Positions 44,646 to 55,466 of a stretch of DNA of 64,000 nt are shown in pieces (positions within the stretch are counted from its first letter, which is position 1; each line of letters opens with the position of its first letter). Source of the DNA: Megalopta genalis (Eukaryota; Arthropoda; Insecta; Hymenoptera; Halictidae); contig NC_135018.1 of the NCBI RefSeq assembly GCF_051020955.1, positions 3,212,501 through 3,276,500 on the forward strand, written 5' to 3'. Made by a program: the position numbers and the translations under genes. The notes below the pieces were generated by a model, which ran no database searches, had not been told where the DNA came from, and saw only the letters and a list, made by a program, of their open reading frames with translations.

Positions 44646-44960
44646 CTTTTTAATTTAATTTAATTTGATTTAATTTAATTTAACTTAATTTAATTTAATT
44701 TAATTTAATTTAATTTAATTTAATTTAATTTAATTTAATTTAATTTAATTTAATTTAATTTAATTTAATTTAATTTAATTTTATTTAATTTAATTCAATT
44801 CAATTCAATTCAATTTTATTTAATTTAATTTCATTTCATTTAATTTAATTTAATTTGATTTAATTTAATTTAATTTAATTTAATTTAATTTAATTTAATT
44901 TAATTTAATTTGATTTGATTTGATTTAATTTGTTTATTTATTTATATTTATTTATTTAAT
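44646..44960. repeat. (TTTAA)n pentanucleotide array
   Basis: About 55 TTTAA units with variants (TTCAA block at about 44792-44812, TTGAT block at about 44908-44928) followed by TTTATTTA repeats. Confidence 0.97.
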
Positions 44961-45480
44961 GTCGCATCTGCTTAATAGCAATTAGCGACCACTTTTGAGG
45001 TAACAGTTTTAGGATTACACGCTTTATTGTTTAGCATCAATGACGAGATCTTGTAATTCTTCGCTTCATTAAAGAAGTTCATCGAAAAGTTTCTCGTAGA
45101 AAGATTTTAATAACTTCATTTTAATAACTTTTGCCAACGTAGGATGATTTCGACCTTTCAACGTGACGTCGGTGGCGTAATTCTGAACAACTTTCTCCTT
45201 GGAAATAATTAACGGAAAACCTCTGTTTCCGAGATATTAGCGAATACCTATTGCTGCTATTATACGGACTCTGGGTACGAATACGTGCCTAAGTAAGTAA
45301 TTAATTACGGTCAGTCGAAAAAGTCTCCGCACACCTTTCGAAACGCAGCAACCTTTTTAAAACTGCACTAAATGACTTGGATATTTTTTAGTGCTGTTTT
45401 TTTCAATTCTACCGTTATTTAGAATCACAAAAATAGTATAAAGAAGCTCTCGTTTTTTTAAATTTCTTATGCGAGACTAT
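44961..45480. other. Single-copy segment with a possible Tc1-like end
   Basis: TACGGTCAGTCGAAAAAGTC and TCCGCACACC at 45307-45337 resemble a Tc1-like terminus. A matching right end was not found. Confidence 0.35.
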
Positions 45481-45745
45481 AACGAAAATTTAAAAGAATG
45501 TATATATATAATAATAATATAATATATAATAATATATTAATTATATAATATATTGATAATAATAATAATATAATTATATAATATAATATTATATAATATT
45601 ATAATACTATATTATAATATTAAAATATAATATAATATTATTATAATATTTTAATTATATTAATATATTGATTATATTAATTATATTATTATAATATTAT
45701 AATAATATAATTAATAATAATATATAATATATATAAATACATATA
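45481..45745. repeat. AT-rich tract
   Basis: TAATATAATATAATATTATA-type units with many local palindromes. Confidence 0.9.
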
Positions 45746-46453
45746 TGCATTCTTATATGCATGCATAAGAAAATAAATATATACATATATGTATACGCGT
45801 GCTGGAAACTGCATCCGAATTCCATTGCTGCTAAACTGCAGCGAATTACGTACGCGCACTAGGAAGTGTCACGGTGAGTAGAACATCATTTCGCTCGCAC
45901 CGTGATATACACGCTACATACAATAGACACATTAAGTGTCGGCACGCATTTTCGAAGAAGCTCGTGTTTCCGCGAAGCGATCGGGCTCTTTCACGCGTCC
46001 CGTGAAAGTGGCTCCGCGAGTCTAATTCTATTTCTATGTAACACGTTTATCGCGTTACCATCATCGCACAGTGGTCTCCATACAAATTATCCAAAGTATC
46101 CTTACAAAAAGCGGAGAAAAGTCAATTATCAAAAAATATCCCCGCAATGTGCACGATTTATTCGCCAGTGGTCAATTAAACATGCGGCTTATCATTTACT
46201 ATGATCCTTTTTACCATTTGTTCGCTTTGGACACGGCTACGTGGCTTCAAGCATCAATTCGAAGCAAAAAACAGCTTCAATCATCCTAAATTTATATCGT
46301 CGTTTATAATAATTTCGTTCTTTGAAAATAAATAATTTTTACCGAATTTAGTGTACTTAGTATGCGCTCAAATTACGTCACAGGAGACTTTTTTATCTTT
46401 CGCATTTGTTTGAGTTAGGTTCGATTGAATATGCTGAATTTTCATTCCATTTT
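45746..46453. other. Single-copy segment
   Basis: A 100-codon plus frame (45902-46204) has no known motif. No gene is called. Confidence 0.35.
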
Positions 46454-46701
46454 TTAACCCTTTGCACTCGAAGCCAAATTAACGCAAAGTTTAATATACT
46501 TTTTCTGACCCACTGTTTTTCCATTTTATACAACCTAATGCATTTTCCACGTATGAAATTGAATTTTGTGACTGATGCAACAGTTATCCTTTCAACAGTT
46601 CTTCAAATGTGAACAAATTTGATTAATAAAATTATTTCGAAACGTGACATAATAATTTTTAATGGTGTTTTGGAGTCGCCATTCGAGTGGAAAGGGGTTA
46701 A
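46454..46701. mobile_element. TTAA MITE, TTAACCCTTTGCACTCGA family
   Basis: The left end is TTAACCCTTTGCACTCGAAG and the right end CGAGTGGAAAGGGGTTAA. It is 248 bp, with CCATTTTATAC, GTGACTGATGCAACAGTTA and ACGTGACATAATAAT shared with 50181-50436. Confidence 0.88.
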
Positions 46702-46874
46702 TCATGAGTTCGGGGTTCGCTTCGATCGCATTCCGAAGAGCCTTGCATTAGTAATAAAATAAAAATTGGCTGCTATTAGCTGCTGTTGGAAAAATCGTCC
46801 AATAATAATGCCAAATTCGTTTGCAATTAAAACACTACATTTTGTTCTCATTATTCTATCCCAACAAAATCTTA
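46702..46874. other. Short single-copy segment
   Basis: Nothing was recognised. Confidence 0.35.
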
Positions 46875-47263
46875 AATATATATATAATATAATAATATAA
46901 TACATATAATATAATATAATATAATATAATATAATATAATATAATATAATATAATATAATATAATATAATATAATATAATATAATATAATATAATATAAT
47001 ATAATATAATATAATATAATATAATATAATATAATATAATATAATATAATATAATATAATATAATATAATATAATATAATATAATATAATATAATATAAT
47101 ATAATATAATATAATATAATATAATATAATATAATATAATATAATATAATATAATATAATATAATATAATATAATATAATACAATATAATATAATATAAT
47201 ACAATACAATACAATACAATATAATATAATATAATATAATATAATACAATATAATATAATATA

Positions 47264-47306
<43 letters not shown>
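46875..47306. repeat. (TATAA)n pentanucleotide array with a terminal (TA)n
   Basis: About 70 units at about 46905-47267, nearly perfect for most of their length, with TACAA variants clustered at 47180-47250, then a TA run to 47303. Confidence 0.97.
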
Positions 47307-47310
<4 letters not shown>

Positions 47311-47944
47311 TATAAAATAAAAAAGTAAGCCTTAAATACATAATTTTATTTGTTACATGTCTTTTCCCACTCTTTCTATGGGAACCGACCACACCGTGCA
47401 CCGTTATCGCGGCGCCGTCATTCCGTCGGTGTTTTCCAATCTTAAAATTACGCGGTGGACGTGGCGTATCAGGGGCGCAATCGACAAAGAGTTCCTCGAC
47501 GGAGTCAATATTGAAAGAGCAACGTGAAAGGATGCGTTCCCGTTTCTCGTAATCCGCTTTAATGATCGCTCCACTGGAACAACGGATCATAGATCTAGCC
47601 GTTCTTCCGCGTTACGGTTAATGACATCGTTTGGAGGAGGCTTTGTTAGGTTTGCGGAAGACATTTTTCAACGATCCCTGCCGTACGAAAATTTCTTTGA
47701 ACAGTTTGCGCCGAAACTTTGAAGCCTAACTTGCCACGATATTTTCTGTGGATCAGCTGCAACGGCGATCCTAGCTCGCCATTTTATTTCACAGGAATAA
47801 GTCACATTAATTCCAACTTTTCTTTTTTTATTCATAGTGTTCCATTGTTCACGTTAATGACACGATTCGGTTGGAATCCGTGCAGATGTGTTGAAATTCA
47901 ATATCCAAAATGTTTTTTGTAACTATTTTCTTTCTTGTGAAGAT
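47307..47944. other. Single-copy segment
   Basis: No gene or repeat was recognised. Confidence 0.35.
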
Positions 47945-48213
47945 GAAACGGACTGATATCGTGTTAATGGCGGCCGAGCCAATGTGTAGTCGAAGGCCAA
48001 CTCCGCTGATTGGCTCGGCCGCCTGGCGCCAGCTGATCTTGCCTCTCATTGGTCAGTGTTTCTTCGTTAATAACTCGTAAACGAAGACGCCAATTGCATT
48101 TTCGCTGAGGAAAAAGTTACTTCGAATGATCTCAGGAATCGCCCCTTTTTAGGTGATAATTATTATTAACACCTTAACATTAACCCTATAATATTATTAT
48201 GGGACACTCTGTA
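47945..48213. mobile_element. Right part of a CCAAT-bearing palindromic element
   Basis: GAGCCAATGTG, CTGATTGGCTCGGCCGCC, CTCATTGGTCAG, TTAATAACTCGTAAACGAAG, TTACTTCGAATGATCTCAGG, ending GGGACACTCTGTA. The left arm is largely missing. About 50 bp of AT-rich sequence lies before the terminus. Confidence 0.75.
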
Positions 48214-48640
48214 TAAAAGAATCAGATTCTGAAGAATCTGATCCGCTGTTTGGGCAACGTGAATTTACAAGTGAAACACGCCTAATACATAGAACAGCGA
48301 TCACGGTTTTCCATGAGTTATTTCCCCGGAAAAGTCTCCGCGTTTAGGACTTTCACTTGGAGATTTAAATGTAATTAATCACTATTAAACAGCTGCTTGG
48401 ATCCGTGTCCACTTATGCAGAATGAAGCAGCCATGTCTTATATAATTACGCCGCTCATGTTTATTCATCGCATGGAGTTTCTTATCGGACGTCTTTTTTA
48501 CCAGCGATTTAATTAACAGCCAGTCTTTCTTTCAATATTCGTGCGTTCGTTCCGAGAAACGGGGTGTTCAAACGATACGTTCAATCTATTGTTAACCTTT
48601 AGATCGTACATTGTAACATATTTTGTAGAATAGTTCTATT
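48214..48640. other. Single-copy segment
   Basis: It starts with GAATCAGATTCTGAAGAATC, a short imperfect palindrome. Nothing else was recognised. Confidence 0.35.
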
Positions 48641-48782
48641 TATTTATATATAATATGTATAATATTTATTTTACATAATATTATCATTTTAATTAATATA
48701 ATATAATATAATATAATTATAATTAATATAATATTATAATTTTATTATATATAATATAATATATATATTTTTATTATTAAAG
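48641..48782. repeat. AT-rich tract
   Basis: TAATATAATATAATATAATT and similar units. Confidence 0.85.
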
Positions 48783-49160
48783 AATCTATTATGCGCTTTT
48801 TTTATATTCGGATTAAATTGTACGCTTTCTGTCAATACAGGATAATCAAACCTAATGAAATCTTTTATTTTCGTGATATTGGCGCTAAGCAGTATTTACT
48901 TTATCCATTAAAATCGTTTCCAGTTTAATATTTATATAATATTCCATAATCCATATTAAGATATTTATCGAATAAGAAATCGTTTAATATTTTTTTAAAG
49001 CACGATACCGCTCAAAACAGTCGCTCTTGTCGCCTTTGCAAAATTTACAGACAAAACGTTTAAAATTTGTTTAAACAATGACACCACTCGAAACAGTCAC
49101 TTTTATGCAATGGAACATCGCAAAGTTCACAGACAAAACTTGCTCTACTTCTTTTCCTTT
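48783..49160. other. AT-rich single-copy segment
   Basis: An imperfect duplication of CACTCGAAACAGTC and GCTCAAAACAGTC, each followed by CAAA.TT.ACAGACAAAAC, lies at about 49010-49140. Confidence 0.5.
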
Positions 49161-49409
49161 TTAACACGTTCCGTGCCACGTGTACCATCGATGGTACACG
49201 CTTGCATGTTTACTTAGTGAACTGAACAAATTGTTTACAAGAAATTTAGAACCGAAGAATCAATTTCCACCGCAAGAATGGGCGTTGATAAGTTTTTGTT
49301 ACGTTGTTATGTGTACGAGAATTAATAATTGCACGTAATACATCAAGTTTTAGTAAAATATGAAAGTGTGAAGATTCGAGTAAAAAAAGCTCGGCACGGA
49401 ACGTGTTAA
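49161..49409. mobile_element. TTAA element, TTAACACGTTCCGTGCC family
   Basis: The ends are TTAACACGTTCCGTGCC and GGCACGGAACGTGTTAA, a perfect 17-bp inverted repeat. The subterminal palindrome GTGTACCATCGATGGTACAC lies at 49180-49199. It is 249 bp with no coding sequence. Confidence 0.93.
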
Positions 49410-50180
49410 TCGGCCACCGGTCGATAAGCGTCGGGGACAAAAAGCCGATCGATCGGCTCAACCTGTCGCTAAATCGTCGGTCCGGGTCTAACACCGAGCA
49501 GAAAGCGGAGACGCGGAGGAACGGGCGCGTCGCATCGGCCGCCGCGTTCGGCCGCGAATCCGTTTTCCGCGGCGCGCGTAATTACGTATCCTGCGTATGC
49601 GCGGGATCGCGAAATCGAAACGAAACTCTCTCGGCGCGGCGGCGCGGATTGAAGCGGCTTGGAACGGAGCGTGCCGGTGCCGGGCGCGATGGCGGCTGCC
49701 CCAGCGCCGGCTGACTGAAGCCGGGTGCAACGACCCCGGTGCCACGAAACTGGGACATCCTCGCCGGTTCTGCGACGCCGTCTTTGCCCGCGTACACACG
49801 ATGACCCCGTTTTCCAGTTACGTCGCGCGACTCGCGAGCAACGACGCGTTCCCGTCGACCACGCGGCCCACGCTCTTCGGTTTTCGCGGGGGGACACGCA
49901 AGCGGAACACACGCCGAACCCTTTCGCCGGCTGACTCCTTTCCCTGCCTTTCCCTGCTCGAGATCTCTTCCTGGACCGTCTGCCATTACACTGCTAGACA
50001 ATGCGCGCGCGCGCGCGTACGAGCGCGTCTTTCACCCTTTCGGAACAGCTGGCTGCGTGCGTAAGTAAACCGCACGCCGCTGCACACGCAGCGTGCATAC
50101 TTTTGTTGCGATATGAACGACGAGCGGTGACCTTCGATGCTTGGCGAACGACGACCTTGAGACTAAAGGAAACGCGAGTG
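49410..50180. other. GC-rich (CpG) island
   Basis: The strongest GC-rich block in the window, with a CG run at 50001-50012. Six overlapping frames of 70-155 codons on both strands reflect composition, and no domain is visible. A promoter or first untranslated exon of an outside gene is the most plausible role (inference). Confidence 0.45.
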
Positions 50181-50436
50181 TTAACCCTTTTTGCACTCGA
50201 AGCTGACTTGAACTGTAAGTTTGAAATTATTTCTCTGACTTGTAGTGTTTCCATTTTACGTAGAAAAGTGCATTCTATGCAGAGGAATTGCACGAGTCGC
50301 CGCAAGACTCGTGCAACAGTTACGCTTTTAACGATTTTTTGAACCTGAACTTTGTCAGTATAGAAATTACCTTTGAACGTGATACAAGAGTTTCGGTGGT
50401 GCCTCAGAATAGCCGCTCGAGAGTGCAAAGGGTTAA
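50181..50436. mobile_element. TTAA MITE, TTAACCCTTTGCACTCGA family
   Basis: The left end is TTAACCCTTTTTGCACTCGA and the right end CTCGAGAGTGCAAAGGGTTAA. An internal hairpin, GCACGAGTCGCCGCAAGACTCGTGC (50290-50314 region), gives a 9-bp stem. It is the most complete of the four family members here. Confidence 0.9.
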
Positions 50437-50531
50437 TATTCGTAGCTTCGGATTAAACGAAATATTGTCCTGATACGTATTTTTATATCAGGACAAATGA
50501 GGGAGTTATTGATGTGGGATAAAATGAATAT
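50437..50531 (+). repeat. Flanking direct repeat, copy 1
   Basis: TATTCGTAGCTTCGGATTAA to GTTATTGATGTGGGATAAAA matches 52373-52478 in direct orientation. The two copies bracket the FB array and adjoining sequence. Confidence 0.75.
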
Positions 50532-51446
50532 AGTAATGTTTCTTTAATTGACGCCCAGATTGACCACAAAAATGGACAATTTGGGGAGCGGAGATATGAT
50601 TATTCGAGCCTTGTAACTCGTTTTTATGGTTACCAATTATCAACAATTATAAAAATGAGTTGCAAGACTCGAATAATCGTATCTTTTCTTCCCAAATTTT
50701 CCATTTTTGTGGACAATCTTAGCGTCAGTTAGGGAGACATTTTTGTGGACAATCTGAGCGTCAGTTAGAGACATTACTGTACAGTAATGATTGTCCAAAA
50801 AAAATGGACAATTTGGGAATAGGAGACACGATTATTCGAGCTTTGCGGTTTATTTTTATGGTTATAAATTGTCCACAATTATGAAAACGAGCCGCAAGGC
50901 TCGAATAATCGTATCTCTTCTTCCCAAATTGTCCATTTTTGTGGACAATCTTAGCGTCAGTTAGGGAGACATTTTTGTGGACAATCTGAGCGTCAGTTAG
51001 AGAGACATTACTGTACATTAATGATTGTCCAGAAAAATGGACAATTTGGGAAGAGGAGATATGTTTATTCGAGCTTTGCGGTTTATTTTTATGGTTATAA
51101 ATTGTACACAATTATGAGAACGAGCCGCAAGGCTCGAATAATCGTATCTCCTCTTCCCAAATTTTCCATTTTTGTGGACAATCTTAGCGTCAGTTAGGGA
51201 GACATTTTTGTGGACAATCTGAGCGTCAGTTAGAGAGACATTACTGTACAGTAATGATTGTCCAGAGAAAATGGACAATTTGGGAATAGGAGATATGATT
51301 ATTCGAGCCTTGCGGTTTATTTTTATAGTTATAAATTGTACACAATTATGAGAACGAGCCGTAAGGCTCGAATAATCGTATCTCCTCTTCCCAAATTATC
51401 CATTTTAGTGGACAATGTGAGCGTCAGTAAGGGAGACATTACTGTA
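50532..51446. repeat. Head-to-tail FB array, four units
   Basis: The units are 50532-50781, 50780-51015, 51014-51248 and 51247-51446. Adjacent units share a TA at junctions of the form TTACTGTACAGTAATG. Units 1-3 carry a duplicated right-arm tip (ACATTTTTGTGGACAATCTG). Units 2-4 have shortened left tips (ATTGTCCA directly after CAGTAATG). Near-identity points to recent amplification. Confidence 0.92.
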
Positions 51447-51622
51447 TTGCTCTTTCAAGATAATTTTTCTCGAAAACGGAGCCTTAAATAAGAAAATGTT
51501 ATTCCTTTTTCTCGTCTTAGTTTTGCACTTGGAATCATCCTATTGCCGATTGTACCACGATTTTCCGAACACGCTGTATAAATATGCATTAAATATAGCG
51601 GCTGAAACGTATCGCGGATAGA
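51447..51622. repeat. Non-FB spacer shared with 487-658
   Basis: TTGCTCTTTCAAGATAATTT to CGTATCGCGGATAGATTG is the reverse complement of the left-hand copy, with a few substitutions. Confidence 0.75.
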
Positions 51623-51810
51623 TTGGCCACAAAAATGGACAATTTGGGAAGAGGAGACGCGATTATTCGAGCCTTGCGGTTTATTTTTATAGTTATAAAT
51701 TTTCCACAATTATGAGAACGAGCCGCAAGGCTCGAATAATCGTATCTCCTCTTCCGAAATTATCCATTTTAGTGGATAATCTGAGCGTCAGTAAGGGAGA
51801 CATTACTGTA
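51623..51810. repeat. FB element, fifth copy of the array
   Basis: GGCCACAAAAATGGACAATT to GGGAGACATTACTGTA. The outer left tip is replaced by the spacer. Confidence 0.85.
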
Positions 51811-52372
51811 CCATGTATGAGTGATCGAGATCCGCGAAACGCGTTTTTATAGGCTCGGATAATTTGGTCGATTGACTTCGGGACATTTTCGACACTAACC
51901 TGCGCCGGGAAATGGGTCGGAAAATCGACTTCTTTTGCTCCAAGAACTCCACGAGATTCGTGCATTACTGGGGTAACGATGTGATTCGAGCACAATGGAC
52001 GTCCAGTCCATTATGCTATTATGCGATTAATACATTATTTCGTATTCAGGGTCGTTTAAAGGTCACATAGTGTCGTAGGTCATTAAATTCCTCTCGATGT
52101 TCAAGTTGTCGAAGCTCTTCGACGACGCGGGTTTCAGCGTATATAAATTTATTACTTATGAAAAAACTTTATGAATTTCTTGATTGCCTTCGAACTAACG
52201 TGACTTTTCCAGTCAAGGTCGTTTAAAGGTCATAGTGTCGGAGATCGTTGAATTCGTGCTGATGTGCACCGCGTTGACTGCGTTATAAAAAGTATGAGTT
52301 AACGTGCAAAAGATAGCGATGACCTTTAGTGCTTTAGGGCAAAAAATGATCTCTTGGGAGTAAATAAAACAC
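51811..52372. repeat. Segment with a 168-bp direct repeat
   Basis: AGGTCGTTTAAAGGTCA and GTGTCG(T/G)AG(G/A)TC are found at about 52049 and 52217. The first part (51811-52040) is single-copy with no recognised gene. Confidence 0.65.
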
Positions 52373-52478
52373 GAATATTAATATTCTTAGCTTTGGGTTA
52401 AACGAAGACGTCCTGACACATTTATTTGTAGCAGCAAAAATGAGGAAGGTATTGATGTAGGATAAAATGAACACCCTA
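52373..52478 (+). repeat. Flanking direct repeat, copy 2
   Basis: TATTCTTAGCTTTGGGTTAA to GTATTGATGTAGGATAAAAT matches 50437-50531. It continues into CACCCTATACAATATAATA. Confidence 0.75.
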
Positions 52479-52805
52479 TACAATATAATATAATATAATA
52501 TAATATAATATAATATAATATAATATAATATAATATAATATAATATAATATAATATAATATAATATAATATAATATAATATAATATAATGTAATGTAATG
52601 TAATGTAATGTAATATAATGTAATAATAATATAGTATAATTATATAGTAATATAAAATGTAATATAAAAAATATAATAATATAATAGTAATATAAAATAT
52701 AATATAATATAATAATATCACAGTAATATAAAATATAATATAATATAACAATAATATAAAATATAAAATAATATAATAATAATGTGAAATAAAATATAAT
52801 ATAAT
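52479..52805. repeat. (TATAA)n array and related AT repeats
   Basis: About 21 TATAA units (52484-52590), a TGTAA variant block (52587-52612), then irregular AATATAAAATATAATA units. Confidence 0.95.
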
Positions 52806-53844
52806 ATAGAAAATTATATTAAATGTACGATGCTTGATAACAAACGTTGCCGTTCTGCACCCCCAAGTGCTTTTCGATTTGATCGATGGAGATCCAACGT
52901 CTGTCGTTACAATATTAGATTTATCACAATTTCATTACGTTAACGTGAATATATCTTCGTCGTTTCAGCGTAACCCGGTGAAAAGTAGATGACCGATGCT
53001 TCGTTTCGTTTTATCATGCCTATTGTGTACGCGCGCGACATTCTTGCATTCGAGCGTCTCGAATATGTTTAAAGCAGTCGAAACGCAGTCGACTTTCAAA
53101 CAGTTCAAGAAATCAGACACGCAAGCCGCGTCGTAACGCACATACAAATCGCTTGGTCGTACACATTATTAAATTCTATTCGCGTCACTAATAAAAACGT
53201 GCACAGGACAAATTACATCGAACGTCCTGAGCATCCTGATCGTCCTGATTATAAATTGCAGCTCCCGTTGCATTTAACTGGACAAATGTCCCGTAATAAC
53301 TAACGCAAGAAATACGTATACGTCGCACTGTTATTTATTAACGATCGGACGTGGGATGATAATAACAACGTGTCCGTCGTAGGCATAGACGAGATAAATG
53401 AACACTTAAAGCTGCATGTTTCTTACGAATCGTTCGAGATTCTTTTCTTCACAAATCGTTGTTTAATCATCCGTTTGATATTATCGTAGGCGACCTGCTT
53501 CACTGACAAATTCGTCCATAGTCTTCTTCGAGAATGCAATATTATAGTAAATGCGGATTTTTATGCAAAATAATAATTGTCTTCGTTAATTACAAGGTTT
53601 AGGAACTACATAGACATTTATTTATTTTCTTAGTTGTTCCACTGAGTCGATGTGTCTATTTTGCATTTTTTGTGTTATCCATTTTCGTGATCCACAGTCT
53701 ATTGAAATTTTTAATATTAGAGGCTTAAAAAACGAAAATGTAAAAAATAGAAATATTGATTTGTTCCTAGTACAGTTCTATTCTAGGCCAAAGTATACTA
53801 TACTATTACTATACTAGTGTAGTATAATTACTTATAACGGTATT
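52806..53844. other. Single-copy segment
   Basis: One kilobase without recognised repeats, domains or splice-supported exons. Confidence 0.4.
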
Positions 53845-54035
53845 TATTCATGTAATATGTATAATTTATATAATATATAATAATATATAATACTGTCATA
53901 TTCGGGAAAGTAGATTATATATATGTTATAAGAGTAATACTGTTATAAATATAATATTATTATTATTATTATTATATATAATAATATTATATTTATAACA
54001 GTATTAATAATAGTAATAATAATATTACTATTATC
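53845..54035. repeat. AT tract with partial copies of the adjacent palindrome
   Basis: TCGGGAAAGTAGATTATATA and TTATAACAGTATTAATAATA resemble inner parts of the palindrome at 54036-54426, suggesting an earlier truncated copy. Confidence 0.75.
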
Positions 54036-54426
54036 GTCGTAGCATTCCATCGGTCTAAGTGAAAAATCTTTGAAATTTTTAGGTTAGTTCGATTACTATA
54101 ATTTTCATTCCATTGTAGGATTCGGGAAAGTAAATTCCTGTACTGTTACAAGAGATTATAAGATATTAATATAATATTATTAATATTATTATACTGTTAT
54201 TATTATTATTATATATAATAATATTATATTTATAACAGTATTAATAATAGTAATAATAATAATAACAGTATAATAATATTAATAATATTATATTAATATC
54301 TTATAATCTTGTAACAGTACAGGAATTTACTTTCCCGAATCCTACAATGGAATGAAAATTATAGTAATCGAACTAACCTAAAAATTTCAAAGATTTTTCA
54401 CTTAGACCGCGATGGAATGCTACGAC
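54036..54426. repeat. 391-bp near-perfect palindrome
   Basis: The left arm from GTCGTAGCATTCCATC (54036) and the right arm to GATGGAATGCTACGAC (54426) are complementary over about 165 bp each. Both contain GGTTAGTTCGATTACTATAA / its complement and TTCGGGAAAGTAAATTCCTG / its complement. The centre is an ATAATATTATA-type tract that is itself palindromic. Only small indels were noticed. Confidence 0.93.
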
Positions 54427-54875
54427 CCTTCAGGGTGGTTTAACCCTTCTTCCTGCTTATCGGTGTACGGAGTTCGAGATAAATGCTTCCTGATTTCGAA
54501 ACCGAATGGGAAGTTTTCACCTACCGGTTGTTTCTATTATAATTCACAGCGAACGTGCACCACGATCGCTTTCATTCTTCGCGAACCGTTACGAGCCGGA
54601 GGACGCGGACGTGTCGCGTTGCGCCGTATTTTCGCCTTCTCTCCTTTCGTTGCCTTGTTTTCACCTTCTGCTGTCACCTGTGCCGCGCGTGCACACACAG
54701 TATAAAACCTGTAAATACTCCAAGAGTTCGTGGAAACTGCGAAATGCGGCGCAGGAGACACGTGCGTTGCTTCTAACCCCCGGCATGTCTCTGTAAATGA
54801 CACGAAATCTTGGAGAGGCAAGTTTTACAGGGCGCAAGGAAGCAAGTTTCTCCCAAAATTATTGTACAAGCGCGA
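54427..54875. other. Single-copy segment
   Basis: Three short overlapping frames (54412-54821) have no known domain. Confidence 0.35.
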
Positions 54876-55078
54876 AATGAGGGATTCCTGAGGTCATTTG
54901 AAGTAACTTTTTCCTTAGCGAAAATGCGATCCGCGGCTTCGTTTACGAGTTATTAACGAAAAACGTGGACCAATGAGAGGCGAGCTGGGCCGGCGCTCCT
55001 CCCTTGCGGCCAATGGCGCGTCGCGCTGGCCGTCTGACGCTGCGGCAATAGTCGCGAGGGCGGGGCGTCAGCCGTTTT
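54876..55078. mobile_element. Left part of a CCAAT-bearing palindromic element
   Basis: AATGAGGGATTCCTGAGGTC, TTTGAAGTAACTTTTTCC, ACGAGTTATTAACGAAAAAC, GGACCAATGAGAGG, GCGGCCAATGGCG. The right arm is missing, and the AT tract starts directly after it. Confidence 0.75.
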
Positions 55079-55079
55079 T

Positions 55080-55466
55080 AGTATTAAATTATTACATACA
55101 ATACATACATATTATTATTATTAATATAATAATAATTATTAGTATTAATATTATAATTATTATTAGTATTAATATTATAATTATTATTAGTATTAATATT
55201 ATAATTATTATTAGTATTAATATTATAATTATTATTGGTATTAATATTATAATAATTATTAGTATTAATATTATAATAATTATTAGTATTAATATTATAA
55301 TTATTATTGTTAGTATTAATATTATAATAATTATTAGTATTAATATTATAATTATTATTGCTATTAATATTATAATTATTATTAGTATTAATATTATAAT
55401 TATTATTGGTATTAATATTATAATAATTATTAGTATTAATATTATAATTATTATTATTAATATATA
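55080..55466. repeat. AT minisatellite, about 24-bp unit
   Basis: TTATTATTAGTATTAATATTA-type units, about 14 copies, with an ATAATTATTAGT variant interspersed. Confidence 0.93.

Noticed and set aside
46702..47590. 170- and 244-codon frames of repeated ILYY
   Set aside because: A period-5 AT repeat without stops in one phase; the same pattern occurs at 32.7, 35.5 and 52.5 kb.
49403..50428. Six overlapping frames in the GC-rich island
   Set aside because: GC-rich DNA has few stop codons; frames overlap on both strands and show no domain or convincing splice structure.
50761..51709. Repeated peptides containing SSSQIVHF in many frames
   Set aside because: They are translations of FB arms; the recurrence reflects the DNA repeat, not a protein family.
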